Positions 45,824 to 54,892 of a stretch of DNA of 64,000 nt are shown one piece after another. The DNA is from an uncultured Pelagibacteraceae bacterium (GTDB lineage Bacteria; Pseudomonadota; Alphaproteobacteria; Pelagibacterales; Pelagibacteraceae): NCBI GenBank assembly GCA_902631265.1, contig CACOXX010000001.1, positions 38,458-102,457 of the forward strand, read 5' to 3'. Numbering within the stretch: the first letter of the stretch is position 1; every line of letters begins with the position of its first letter. The notes under the pieces are model-generated. The model did no database searches, was not told where the DNA came from, and saw nothing but the letters and a program-made list of their open reading frames with translations. The position numbers and the translations under genes were made by a program.

Positions 45824-47605
45824 TTAAATTAAAGATTTTTGAGGCTTCATATCATTCTTCTTAATTCCAGCAACCTCAACTGGTTTTTTCATTGCGTCTC
45901 TTCTAAATGGCTCACCTAATTCTTGGTTTAAAACAATTTCTATAAAAGTTGTTATTCCTTTTTTTTGATCTTCACAGGATTGTTTAATTGCCTTTGTTGT
46001 TTCTTCCATTGTTTTACAAGTAACTCCTTTTAGACCGCATGCATTAGCAACTTTTGCATAACTTAATTCTGGATCTAACTCTGTTCCAACAAAATTATCA
46101 TCAAACCATAAAATAGAATTTCTTTTTTCAGCACCCCATTGATAATTTCTAAATATAACCATTGTAATAGCTGGCCATTCTTCTCTAGCGCATGAACTCA
46201 TTTCATTCATACTTATTCCAAAAGCACCATCACCAGCAAAACCAATTACAGGTGTATCTGGACATCCAATTTTTGCACCTAAGATTGCAGGAAATCCGTA
46301 ACCACATGGTCCAAACAAACCTGGAGCTAAATATTTTCGCCCCTTTTCAAAAGTTGGATAAGCATTTCCTATTGCACAATTGTTTCCAATATCACTCGAA
46401 ATTATTGCATCTTTAGGTAGCGCGTCCTGTATCGCTCTCCATGCTTGTCTTGGAGACATTCTATCTTTATCTCTTTCTCTTGCCTCTTTATTCCAGACTG
46501 TTCCTGGATCATCTTCCTCATGATCTAACCCAGCTAAAGTTTGTAGCCAAGCAGATTTAGTTTTATGAATTAAATTTTTTCTCTCATTTCGACCTGAATT
46601 ACCAGCATCAGATGAAAGTTTATCTAAAATTTGTTGCGCGACCTGTTTAGCATCACCACATATTCCTACTGTAACTTTTTTAGTTAAACCTATTCTATCT
46701 GGGTTCATATCAACTTGAATTATTGTTGCATTTTTTGGCCAATAGTCGATTCCATATCCTGGTAAAGTAGAAAAGGGATTTAATCTTGTTCCTAATGCTA
46801 AAACAACATCGGCCTTTGAAATAAGTTCCATAGCTGCTTTTGAACCATTGTAACCTAAAGGTCCAACAGCAAGTGGATGGCTTCCAGGAAAACTATCATT
46901 GTGTTGATAACCATTACAAACTGGTGCATCTAATTTCTCTGCTAACTTTTTGCATTCTTCTATCGCTCCACCAATAACTACTCCTGCACCTGAAAGAATT
47001 ACAGGAAATTTTGCTTTTGATAATAAACTTGAGGCTTTTTCAATTGCATCTTTTCCGCCACCTTGTCTTTCAAATCTTACAATTGGAGGAAGTTCGATAT
47101 CTATAACTTGTGTCCAATAGTCTCTAGGTACATTTATTTGTGCTGGTGCTGATCCTCTAAAAGCTTTTTCAATTACCCTATTTAAAACTTCAGCCATTCT
47201 AGATGGATCTCTAACTTCTTCTTGATAACAAACCATATCCTTAAACAAATTCATTTGTTCTACCTCTTGAAAACCACCTTGTCCCATCGTTTTATTCGCA
47301 GCTTGAGGAGTTACAAGTAATAGAGGTGTATGGTTCCAATAAGCTGTTTTAATAGGTGTAACTAAACCCGTAATACCTGGACCATTTTGAGCAATTACCA
47401 TTGACATTTTTCCAGTTGCCCGAGTGTAACCATCTGCAATTAAACCTCCGTTAGTTTCGTGGGCTACATCCCAAAAAGTTATTCCAGCTTTTGGAAATAA
47501 ATCTGAAATCGGCATAAAGGCTGAACCAATAATTCCAAATGCATGCTCAACTCCATGCATTTGAAGAACTTTGATAAAAGCTTCTTCTGTGGTCATTTTG
47601 GTCAT
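45824..47605 (-). CDS. xsc: Sulfoacetaldehyde acetyltransferase
   Basis: Thiamine-diphosphate enzyme that converts sulfoacetaldehyde and phosphate to acetyl phosphate and sulfite. This is the desulfonation step for taurine, isethionate and related C2 sulfonates. The N-terminal ThDP domain (TEEAFIKVLQMHGVEHAFGIIGSAFM and VAHETNGGLIADGYTRATGK) and the C-terminal GFAGDGAFGISMNEM motif match Xsc. The final EPFRRDAMKKP is also Xsc-like. The 593 residues are the normal length. It diverges from suyAB, the sulfolactate desulfonation genes, so both sulfite-releasing enzymes share one intergenic region. Confidence 0.93.
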   Translation of the reverse strand: MTKMTTEEAFIKVLQMHGVEHAFGIIGSAFMPISDLFPKAGITFWDVAHETNGGLIADGYTRATGKMSMVIAQNGPGITGLVTPIKTAYWNHTPLLLVTPQAANKTMGQGGFQEVEQMNLFKDMVCYQEEVRDPSRMAEVLNRVIEKAFRGSAPAQINVPRDYWTQVIDIELPPIVRFERQGGGKDAIEKASSLLSKAKFPVILSGAGVVIGGAIEECKKLAEKLDAPVCNGYQHNDSFPGSHPLAVGPLGYNGSKAAMELISKADVVLALGTRLNPFSTLPGYGIDYWPKNATIIQVDMNPDRIGLTKKVTVGICGDAKQVAQQILDKLSSDAGNSGRNERKNLIHKTKSAWLQTLAGLDHEEDDPGTVWNKEARERDKDRMSPRQAWRAIQDALPKDAIISSDIGNNCAIGNAYPTFEKGRKYLAPGLFGPCGYGFPAILGAKIGCPDTPVIGFAGDGAFGISMNEMSSCAREEWPAITMVIFRNYQWGAEKRNSILWFDDNFVGTELDPELSYAKVANACGLKGVTCKTMEETTKAIKQSCEDQKKGITTFIEIVLNQELGEPFRRDAMKKPVEVAGIKKNDMKPQKSLI

Positions 47606-47653
47606 AAAAAAATCTCTACAATTTTGTTTGCAATCGCATGATTAATATATAAA

Positions 47654-47677
47654 TTCTTAGCAAGTTTCTACTAAGAA
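47654..47677. promoter_or_regulatory. Inverted repeat between xsc and suyA
   Basis: TTCTTAG (47654-47660) and CTAAGAA (47671-47677) are seven-base inverted arms around ten bases, within the 81-base gap separating the two divergent desulfonation genes. The right arm ends nine bases before the suyA ATG. It may be an operator for both genes or a leader hairpin; no regulator gene is adjacent. Confidence 0.45.
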
Positions 47678-47686
47678 ATCGTCACA

Positions 47687-47974
47687 ATGGCAAAAACAGA
47701 TATAATTATACACGATAAAAAAGATAATGTTGGCGTAATTGTCATCGAAAAAGTCACTAAAGGACAAGATTGTGGTTGCTGGATAATGGAAGACGACTCC
47801 TCATCTAAAGTAAAATCTGAAGCTGAAATACCATTGGGCCATAAAATAGCATTACAGGATCTTAAAGAAGGCGATACTATAATAAAATATGGACATGATA
47901 TAGGAAAGGTAGTCAAATCTATAAAAAAAGGCGACCATGTTCACGTCCATAACGTAAAAACAAAGAAGTGGTAA
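47687..47974 (+). CDS. suyA: (2R)-sulfolactate sulfo-lyase, small subunit
   Basis: Small (95-residue) SAF/UxaA-N-type subunit of the lyase that splits sulfolactate into pyruvate and sulfite. [20 protein letters not shown] and [16 protein letters not shown] are typical of SuyA, the latter being the SAF-domain turn seen in altronate dehydratase. The C-terminus [14 protein letters not shown] is conserved in the family. It is followed after one base by the large-subunit gene. Confidence 0.93.
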   Translation: MAKTDIIIHDKKDNVGVIVIEKVTKGQDCGCWIMEDDSSSKVKSEAEIPLGHKIALQDLKEGDTIIKYGHDIGKVVKSIKKGDHVHVHNVKTKKW

Positions 47975-47975
47975 T

Positions 47976-49142
47976 ATGCAAATTCCAAAAAGTTTTTTAG
48001 GTTTTAAAAGAGAAAACGGTAGAGCAGGAACTAGAAATCATGTGATTATTCTTCCAGTAGATGATATCTCGAATGCATGTGCTGAAGCAGTGGCAAATAA
48101 TATTAAAGGCACGATTGCCCTTCCTCATTCATACGGTAGATTACAATTTGGGGCAGACTTAGAACTTCACTTTAGAACAATGATTGGAACGGGACGAAAT
48201 CCGAATGTAGCTGCAGTAATTGTAATTGGTATTGAGCCTAAATGGACAAAAAGAATAGTTGATGCGATTGCTAAGACTGGGAAGCCAGTTGAAGGTTTTA
48301 GTATAGAGGGTGTTGGGGATATCGACACAATTGCAAAAGTTTCAAAAAAAGCTCAAGAATTTTCAATGTGGGCATCTGAAAAACAAAGAGAGGAATGTCC
48401 TATTAGTGATTTGTGGATATCAGTGAAATGTGGAGAGTCTGATACAACATCAGGTCTTGCATCTAATCCTACAGTAGGGAACCTAATGGATAAACTCGAG
48501 CCACTTGGAGTACACTTATGTTTTGGTGAAACATCAGAATTAACTGGAGCCGAAACTGTATGTGCAAAAAGAGGAAAAACAAAAGAAGCTCAAGACAAAT
48601 TTATGAAAACTTGGAGTTCATACAACGATTTTATATTAAAGGAAGCAACAAATGATTTGTCAGAAAGTCAACCAACAGCTGGAAATATTGCTGGAGGGCT
48701 TACCACAATTGAAGAAAAAGCTTTTGGAAATTTTCAAAAAATAGGTTCAAGAAAATTTATAGACGTACTAGAGCCAGCTGAGGAACCAACCAAAGGGAAA
48801 GGTTTATATTTCATGGATACATCATCAGCTGCTGCTGAGTGTGTCACTCTTCAAGCTGCTGGGGGTTTTAACATTCATTTATTTCCGACCGGTCAAGGAA
48901 ATATAATTGGCAATCCCATTGAGCCTGTGATTAAGCTTACAGCTAATCCGTTAACCGCCAAAACTATGAGTGAACATATTGACGTTGATGTTTCAAAGAT
49001 ATTATCAAGAGAAATGAATCTTGATCAGGCTGGTGATGAATTGATTAAATCAACTATTAAAGTTGCAAATGGAAGACTAACTTGTGCCGAAGCTCTAGGC
49101 CATAAAGAATTTGTGATGACTAAGTTGTACAGAAGTGCCTAA
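47976..49142 (+). CDS. suyB: (2R)-sulfolactate sulfo-lyase, large subunit
   Basis: Large (388-residue) UxaA-C-type subunit. Landmarks are [54 protein letters not shown] and [20 protein letters not shown]. These are shared with altronate dehydratases, but the split SuyA/SuyB arrangement beside xsc identifies the sulfo-lyase. The product pyruvate feeds central metabolism, and sulfite is passed to export or oxidation. It converges with the thioredoxin-like gene. Confidence 0.93.
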   Translation: MQIPKSFLGFKRENGRAGTRNHVIILPVDDISNACAEAVANNIKGTIALPHSYGRLQFGADLELHFRTMIGTGRNPNVAAVIVIGIEPKWTKRIVDAIAKTGKPVEGFSIEGVGDIDTIAKVSKKAQEFSMWASEKQREECPISDLWISVKCGESDTTSGLASNPTVGNLMDKLEPLGVHLCFGETSELTGAETVCAKRGKTKEAQDKFMKTWSSYNDFILKEATNDLSESQPTAGNIAGGLTTIEEKAFGNFQKIGSRKFIDVLEPAEEPTKGKGLYFMDTSSAAAECVTLQAAGGFNIHLFPTGQGNIIGNPIEPVIKLTANPLTAKTMSEHIDVDVSKILSREMNLDQAGDELIKSTIKVANGRLTCAEALGHKEFVMTKLYRSA

Positions 49143-49511
49143 TTAAATTACAGAATTTATAGCTTTATAAATTTTATCTTTAGTTAACTCGCCCAAACTT
49201 CGATAGACTTCTTTATTGTTTTTATAAATTACAAGCGTGGTTTGGAATTGAATATTCAGTTGTTTGGCAATTTCCCTATTTGTAACATTAAATGTAAGAT
49301 AAATTAAATTATCAAAATCTTTTTCAACATCTTTCAATGCCTTCATTTGACTCGCACATGATGTGCAATATTTAATCCATGAACTTACAACTACAGTCTT
49401 TCCATCTGATTGAGCTTTATTAAAAATTTCATTGGTAAATGTTGTTTTTTTTTCACTTGCATTTAAGCTTAGTGGAAACAAAATTATAATTAAAAATATT
49501 ATTTTTTTCAT
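49143..49511 (-). CDS. Thioredoxin-like exported protein with CTSC motif
   Basis: A 122-residue protein. It has a signal peptide (MKKIIFLIIILFPLSLNA) and a thioredoxin fold with the redox motif SWIKYCTSCASQMK. The cis-proline position is replaced by threonine in FQTTLVIYK, and DsbD-gamma/thiol-disulfide proteins show similar features. Predicted periplasmic redox protein. It lies 34 bases downstream of the sulfite-permease gene on the same strand, suggesting a link to periplasmic thiol/sulfite chemistry (inference). Confidence 0.75.
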   Translation of the reverse strand: MKKIIFLIIILFPLSLNASEKKTTFTNEIFNKAQSDGKTVVVSSWIKYCTSCASQMKALKDVEKDFDNLIYLTFNVTNREIAKQLNIQFQTTLVIYKNNKEVYRSLGELTKDKIYKAINSVI

Positions 49512-49545
49512 AATAGTTAATACAATTTATTTTGATTTAATTAAA

Positions 49546-50643
49546 CTATTTTTGTGATGACGGTGGGGCTGTGTGCACATATTTCTTTTTTAAATTTGAT
49601 AAAAACCTTCTCAATATTGCCGCACCTACTCCTAATACTAAGGCCAAAACTAATGATGACAATCCATACAAAATTGGAACGTTTTTGGAAAGGTCTCTCA
49701 CGAATAATGATACCGGTCCCAAATTGAGAGGTTTATTATTTAATGAGTCTTTTGCTAATTCCTCTACAAAAAAAGTGTCGTACGCAATTGCAATACCAAC
49801 TAATAGTAAAAGAACTGCTAAAATAGTTTTGAATTGCGAGCTATCCACTTTTTCTCCAATTTTTTGACCTACTTGAACTCCAAGAATAGAACCCAAAATT
49901 AAAACTGTAACTAGTATCAAGTCAATTGTTCCGTAATTAAATGCATGAAGAATGGTTACAATAGCGCTAATGAATATAGTTACAAATAAAGATGTTCCTG
50001 GAATTAATTTTGTAGGCATTCCAATTATGTAAATCATTGCTGGCACAAGTATAAAAGCACCACCAACACCAAGAATAGCTGCTATATAACCTACAATAAA
50101 TCCCATTATAATTGGAGTAAAAGCGCTTTCATATAGTTTGGATTTTTTAAACCTCATTCTAAAAGGTAACCCTTGTAACCAATTGTGATCATGTAATTTT
50201 TTTTTAACGATAATTTTTTTTCTAGCCCTATCTATTTCTGTAACACCTTGAACTAACATCATAGTCCCAATGATTGCTAATATGTACATATATGCAAGTG
50301 AAATAACGATATTAATTTTTCCAATATCTTGAAAATAGGTGAAAGTCAAAATACCTAGGACAGTCCCTATTGTGCCACCAACTACAATCATTAGACCCAT
50401 TTTATAATCAAGAGTACCTTTTAGATAATGTGTAGTAGATCCTGATATAGATGTCCCAAGAATATTATTGGCCTCATTTGGAACTGCATATGCTGGCGGA
50501 ATACCTAAAAAAATTAAAAAAGGAGTCATCAAAAAACCACCACCGACACCAAATAATCCCGATAGAATTCCAACAAACAAACTTAAAAAAAAGATAAAAG
50601 GTAAGCTTACATTAACTTCTGCAATTGGAAGAAAGAACTCCAT
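49546..50643 (-). CDS. TauE/SafE (TSUP) family sulfite/sulfonate permease
   Basis: A 365-residue membrane protein with two TSUP repeats. The first is FVGILSGLFGVGGGFLMTPFLIF near the N-terminus, the second VGYIAAILGVGGAFILVPAMIYIIG in the middle. Each is a G-rich loop at a helix end, as in anion exporters of the TauE/SafE group. Position between suyAB and the apr genes argues for sulfite or organosulfonate transport (inference). The family also moves other C1-C2 organic anions. Confidence 0.85.
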   Translation of the reverse strand: MEFFLPIAEVNVSLPFIFFLSLFVGILSGLFGVGGGFLMTPFLIFLGIPPAYAVPNEANNILGTSISGSTTHYLKGTLDYKMGLMIVVGGTIGTVLGILTFTYFQDIGKINIVISLAYMYILAIIGTMMLVQGVTEIDRARKKIIVKKKLHDHNWLQGLPFRMRFKKSKLYESAFTPIIMGFIVGYIAAILGVGGAFILVPAMIYIIGMPTKLIPGTSLFVTIFISAIVTILHAFNYGTIDLILVTVLILGSILGVQVGQKIGEKVDSSQFKTILAVLLLLVGIAIAYDTFFVEELAKDSLNNKPLNLGPVSLFVRDLSKNVPILYGLSSLVLALVLGVGAAILRRFLSNLKKKYVHTAPPSSQK

Positions 50644-50689
50644 TGAGATTAATTATTCCTCAAAATTATTAAAGTCAACTATTTGATAT

Positions 50690-50839
50690 TTAAAACCCAA
50701 AGAAAGTACTAGATAACATCACAACCCAGTATGCAGCTAAACCTACATAAAGAGCGATTTTAGTATTAATATTTGATAATATTTTTAAATTAAATATGTG
50801 CTTGAAAGAGTTTGTGTGTTTTTGAAAATATTCAAGCAT
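50690..50839 (-). CDS. 49-aa membrane protein near the apr genes
   Basis: Reads MLEYFQKHTNSFKHIFNLKI and then a polar link and one membrane helix (IALYVGLAAYWVVMLSSTFFG). It fills most of the gap between the permease gene and the 116-aa protein gene, on the same strand as both. Similar tiny membrane peptides are common in this genome. It is not recognised and may be chance, but its topology and placement in the operon support it. Confidence 0.5.
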   Translation of the reverse strand: MLEYFQKHTNSFKHIFNLKILSNINTKIALYVGLAAYWVVMLSSTFFGF

Positions 50840-50881
50840 ATTAATCAATTACACCTTAAGAGGTATCTTTGCAAGAATTTT

Positions 50882-51232
50882 TTAAAAAATTGTTGCTCCA
50901 AATACTTTAACTGCGCCACCCTCCTCCCCAAGGACTAGTCTTCCTAAGAACTCGCCCTCTTCTTTAGTGCTTGTCTGTTTAAACAATACAGTTACGTGCA
51001 TACCTCGTCTTAAACAGCCGAAAGCTTTGAAATTATCCGTCAAACTTGAGATAAGTTTATTGCTTGCCCATTGTTTGCCTAGCTCAACCTCATTAGCCCC
51101 GTAAAGCATTTGTGAAGAGAAATCCCTAGTAAAACCACCATAATCTTTCATATTTGAGGACTTAATAAGATTTGCCCATATTGGATTAGCCAATTTTATA
51201 ATTTCATCATCAGTCTTTGATGTGAAGCTCAT
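50882..51232 (-). CDS. Unknown 116-aa protein downstream of aprA
   Basis: A soluble protein without signal peptide. It begins SFTSKTDDEIIKLANPIWANL and contains GGFTRDFSSQMLYGANEVELG and FGCLRRGMHVTVLFKQT. There is one cysteine and no obvious domain. It is 15 bases after aprA on the same strand, in a sulfite-oxidation operon, so it may assist AprBA or act on sulfite/APS. This is context inference; I do not recognise the family. Confidence 0.75.
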   Translation of the reverse strand: MSFTSKTDDEIIKLANPIWANLIKSSNMKDYGGFTRDFSSQMLYGANEVELGKQWASNKLISSLTDNFKAFGCLRRGMHVTVLFKQTSTKEEGEFLGRLVLGEEGGAVKVFGATIF

Positions 51233-51247
51233 AATTTAGAAGTCCTT

Positions 51248-53107
51248 TTAAGATGCCTTTTTTTTCTCTTTATCGTCTACTATGTGATAAACAGGTTTTT
51301 TTTCCATTGTGAACTTGCCTGTTTCAGGGTCTCTTCTCGATACTGTCAAACAATGCCAATTTTCATCATCTAGTTTCATGTGGTCGCCTCTATAATAGTA
51401 ACCTGGCCAACGAGTTTCTTCTCTGAATAATGTGTGTTCAGTAACACATTGAGATGTTAATGCTCTATGTTTTAACTCCCAAGCTCTCATTAACTGATGG
51501 TAATCCTCAGCCCCTACGTTTTCTAAGTCTTCTTGAAGCCAATCTAATAATTCCAAGCCTTTTTTAAGAAGGTTATCATTTGTCATATAATTATTAGTGA
51601 TACCACCACAATACTCATCCATAATTTTTTGAAGTCTTTGTAGACCCTGTATAGGTGAAATGTAACTTGGAGAAACCGTACCTCCAGTTATTTCATTTCT
51701 TCCTACTGTATAGTTTTCTAAAGGTTTATAAATTACATCTTTTAAATCGTTATACTGTTTCTCACTTACTTTTATATTATTAGCTTTTTTATCTTCAATG
51801 TATTTCACTGCAGCTTTAGCGGCTAGTCTTCCCTCTGTGAAAGAACCTGATGAAAATTTGTGAGCACTTCCTCCAACAGTGTCACCTGCTCCAAATAAAC
51901 CCTCTACAGACATCATTCTGTTATATCCCCAGAAATAATCATCTGGAGCAATATCCTCTGGACCACTTACCCATGCTCCTGAACATGTTGCATGTGAACC
52001 CATAACATAAGGCTCTGAAGTTGTTAATTCTGGATTAGTATACTTTGGATCTATGTTTTGTGATGCCCAAACCACAGCTTGACCCACTGTCATACCTAAA
52101 AAGTTTTCCCAGCCAACAGTTTCTAAATGAGGGTCTTGAAAAGCTTCTTTAGTTACCATGTGGATCGGTCCACCACCAGCTGCCACCTCTTGAATAAACG
52201 CATGATTTCTTAAACAAGTTGGAGTTGGATGATGATCTATATATTCTCCAACAAGTTTTTTGGTAGCATCGTACCATTTTTTTTCATAATTCTCCCCATT
52301 TGCATTTTGCGTGTACGTTTTTAAATGTAAAAAATACGCACCAACTGGACCGTAACCATCTTTAAATCTGCAAAGCACAATTCTATTTTCCATTTGTGTC
52401 ATCTTAGCTCCAGCCGCTATCGGTAATGCGTAAGCAGAACCGTTACTCCAAGGTGCATACCAGGTTCTTCCCATACCTTCACCAACTGCCCTAGGTTTAA
52501 ATATATGTGATGCTCCACCTGCAGCTATAATAACTGCTTTGGCCTTAAATACATGATAATCACCAGTTCTCATATTAAAACCAACTGCTCCAGCAACTCT
52601 ATTTTCGTTTTCTTCATCTTTAAGAAGATGAGTAATCATTATTCTATTGTAAATTTTATCAGCTGACTTTTTTGCAGCTTCAGCAACTATCGGCTTATAA
52701 CTTTCACCATGAATCATTATTTGCCACTTACCTTCTCTTTGATATCTGCCTGTCTCTTTATTTTTCATCATAGGCAATCCCCACTCATCAAACATATGAA
52801 CAGTTGAGTCTACGTGTCTTGCCATATCATAACCTAAATCTTCTCTAACTAATCCCATTAAATCATTTCTGGCATATCTAACATGGTCTTCGGGTTGATT
52901 TTCTCCCCACTGCATTCCCATATAACAGTTAATTGCATAAAGTCCTTGAGCCACCGCACCGCTTCTATCGATGTTGGCCTTTTCAACACAAATGATTTTT
53001 AAATTTCTTCCCCAGTGTCTAGCTTCAAAAGTAGCACCAGTACCTGCCATACCACCACCAACAACTAGTACATCACAATCTTCAAAGACAGTTTTATTTT
53101 TAGGCAT
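51248..53107 (-). CDS. aprA: Adenylylsulfate reductase alpha subunit
   Basis: FAD-binding catalytic subunit of APS reductase, working with AprB. The N-terminus DVLVVGGGMAGTGATFEARHW is the dinucleotide motif. FAD/substrate residues appear in GAVAQGLYAINCYMG, VIIAAGGASHIFKPRA and FGAGDTVGGSAHKFSSGSF. The 619 residues are normal. Within a pathway where sulfite is produced by Xsc and SuyAB, the likely direction is oxidation of sulfite plus AMP to APS. It overlaps aprB by one base. Confidence 0.93.
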   Translation of the reverse strand: MPKNKTVFEDCDVLVVGGGMAGTGATFEARHWGRNLKIICVEKANIDRSGAVAQGLYAINCYMGMQWGENQPEDHVRYARNDLMGLVREDLGYDMARHVDSTVHMFDEWGLPMMKNKETGRYQREGKWQIMIHGESYKPIVAEAAKKSADKIYNRIMITHLLKDEENENRVAGAVGFNMRTGDYHVFKAKAVIIAAGGASHIFKPRAVGEGMGRTWYAPWSNGSAYALPIAAGAKMTQMENRIVLCRFKDGYGPVGAYFLHLKTYTQNANGENYEKKWYDATKKLVGEYIDHHPTPTCLRNHAFIQEVAAGGGPIHMVTKEAFQDPHLETVGWENFLGMTVGQAVVWASQNIDPKYTNPELTTSEPYVMGSHATCSGAWVSGPEDIAPDDYFWGYNRMMSVEGLFGAGDTVGGSAHKFSSGSFTEGRLAAKAAVKYIEDKKANNIKVSEKQYNDLKDVIYKPLENYTVGRNEITGGTVSPSYISPIQGLQRLQKIMDEYCGGITNNYMTNDNLLKKGLELLDWLQEDLENVGAEDYHQLMRAWELKHRALTSQCVTEHTLFREETRWPGYYYRGDHMKLDDENWHCLTVSRRDPETGKFTMEKKPVYHIVDDKEKKKAS

Positions 53108-53577
53108 TAATAATAAACTCCTTTTTTAAAGGAGTTCTTATCTAAAGTTGGAAGATCTTTATCAGTATTTAAACCGTGAGGTTCATTATAAAGTATTTGA
53201 GAGTTAATTTCTCCTTGATTAGGTTTGTCACCATCTGCAAGTTTTGGAATAAATTTTCCCCATGGCTTTGTTGTTATCGGAGATACAAAATCTTTTTCTG
53301 TTCCATTTCTAAATTTTATTTTCCAAGAAATCGTTCCTTTTTCTTCTTCTCTTCTAACTCTTACACTGTGACCCATCGGGGCAAAGTCAGCATAGCCTCT
53401 TACATCTATTGCATGATTGGGACAAGCTTTAACACAAGAGTAACATTCCCAACAAAAATTTGGTTCAATGTTTTTTGCTCTTCTAATATTTTTATCGATA
53501 TGCATGATATCTGAAGGACAGATATCTACACAGTGGCCACAACCATCGCACCTGGTCATGTATACAAATGTTGACAT
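53107..53577 (-). CDS. aprB: Adenylylsulfate reductase beta subunit
   Basis: Iron-sulfur subunit of APS reductase (156 residues). Two [4Fe-4S] ligand sets are visible, CDGCGHCVDICPSDI and CWECYSCVKACPNHAI, followed by the C-terminal tail that wraps AprA (DFAPMGHSVRVRREE). It precedes aprA by a one-base overlap and follows the membrane-anchor gene by 31 bases. Confidence 0.95.
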   Translation of the reverse strand: MSTFVYMTRCDGCGHCVDICPSDIMHIDKNIRRAKNIEPNFCWECYSCVKACPNHAIDVRGYADFAPMGHSVRVRREEEKGTISWKIKFRNGTEKDFVSPITTKPWGKFIPKLADGDKPNQGEINSQILYNEPHGLNTDKDLPTLDKNSFKKGVYY

Positions 53578-53608
53578 TTATTTTATCTCCTTTTCTAATC
53601 CTAACATA

Positions 53609-54397
53609 TTAATAGTGTTTTGGCTCTTCTCTTTTTATGCCAAGACCAAACTGTTCTGGCGCATCTGCCGGTGGGGGAAGATTGTCTCTAGAACCATCAG
53701 CTTCAGCTAAATTTTTTTGTATTGCTGCCCCAGGTTTGTAAAACATGTGAGCAAACTTCGACCAGTAAACGCCTCCGAATAAAACTATATTTGAAACCCC
53801 AAAAAGCACTAGAAATAAAGTGTCCCATCCAACCATTTGATTAAACTGTAGGTAAGACCAAAATAAACCAAAAGTAGCAGAAGCTAAGAGCGCTAACACA
53901 AATAAATCTGCAGTAATTATTCTAAAGACTGAATTTGCTTCGGCTGCAACGTCTACTCTTAAAAAAAGCCAAAACCAATATCCACCCAAACAAGTCATTA
54001 TTGCTCCAACATGCCAAAGAATTGGCCATACGTTTGGAGTTTGAGAATCGGTATAAAAAAATATCATCGCAGCAGAACCAATCCAAAAAAGGATTGTTCC
54101 ATACATTCCTAGGACATGTGCAATTCTTCTTTTACCCCAACCTAACTCAGCTGTTGTTCCAATATCATGAATTATTGTCTTGCCAATAACGGCTAACCTT
54201 TCGCCAGTACCTAACTCTCTTTTAGCTGATTTTTTTGCTTTTTTTGCATTGTTAAAAAAATATTTAACATTTTTTTTATGTATCATATCCAACACTGTAC
54301 CTAAAATAACTAATCCAACCATGACGATTACAAAAGATTGAATTGCCATCATTGGGATTGTTTCAGCTAAAATTGCAAATGGATTGGTTGTAAACAT
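53609..54397 (-). CDS. Membrane anchor of APS reductase (AprM-like)
   Basis: A 262-residue inner-membrane protein with about five helices (for example SFVIVMVGLVILGTVLDMI, VLGMYGTILFWIGSAAMIFFY, and ILWHVGAIMTCLGGYWFWLFL). It lacks cysteine-cluster motifs. Position just upstream of aprB and the histidine-containing helices fit an AprM/NarI-like quinone-interacting anchor that moves electrons from AprBA to the respiratory chain. It is the first gene of the apr operon; a TTGAAC box lies upstream. Confidence 0.75.
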   Translation of the reverse strand: MFTTNPFAILAETIPMMAIQSFVIVMVGLVILGTVLDMIHKKNVKYFFNNAKKAKKSAKRELGTGERLAVIGKTIIHDIGTTAELGWGKRRIAHVLGMYGTILFWIGSAAMIFFYTDSQTPNVWPILWHVGAIMTCLGGYWFWLFLRVDVAAEANSVFRIITADLFVLALLASATFGLFWSYLQFNQMVGWDTLFLVLFGVSNIVLFGGVYWSKFAHMFYKPGAAIQKNLAEADGSRDNLPPPADAPEQFGLGIKREEPKHY

Positions 54398-54482
54398 ATT
54401 TTTATAAAATTTTATTATTACTAGTATACTTAAAAAAATAGTTCAACAGTGATTAAAGCGCACTATTTGCCCAATAAGAACA

Positions 54483-54887
54483 TTATTTTTTAATTTTTCG
54501 AGTATAATGTTGTTTTGAAGGTATAACGCTTCTAATTCCACCTTGTGGATTATCTACATCACCTGTACGTCTTGGAATCACATGTATATGACAATGAAAA
54601 ATAGATTGGCCTGCAACTTTTCCAGCATTAGTTCCAATATTAAAACCTTCAACAGACTTATCTTCTTTCATTATTTTTTTTTTTAATTTTTTAATAAGAT
54701 CGTTACAAGCTAAAATTTCTTTTTCATCTAATTCAAAGTAATTTTCTATACATCTCTTTGGAACAACTAGTGAGTGTGACTGTGAAACAGGGTAGCTATC
54801 TAAAGATGCATACGCATAATCATTTTCAAATATAAATTCATTTTGATTAATTTTACAGAATATGCAAGGATTGTTTGGATCGTTCAT
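54483..54887 (-). CDS. HIT family (histidine triad) hydrolase
   Basis: A 134-residue nucleotide hydrolase/transferase of the HINT type. The triad is FHCHIHVIPRR near residue 98. Residues CIFCKINQ near the N-terminus are the usual metal/dimer region, and SHSLVVPKRCIENYFEL lies in between. It acts on AMP-linked substrates in the cytoplasm. It is six bases after pabC on the same strand. Confidence 0.93.
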   Translation of the reverse strand: MNDPNNPCIFCKINQNEFIFENDYAYASLDSYPVSQSHSLVVPKRCIENYFELDEKEILACNDLIKKLKKKIMKEDKSVEGFNIGTNAGKVAGQSIFHCHIHVIPRRTGDVDNPQGGIRSVIPSKQHYTRKIKK

Positions 54888-54892
54888 AATGA

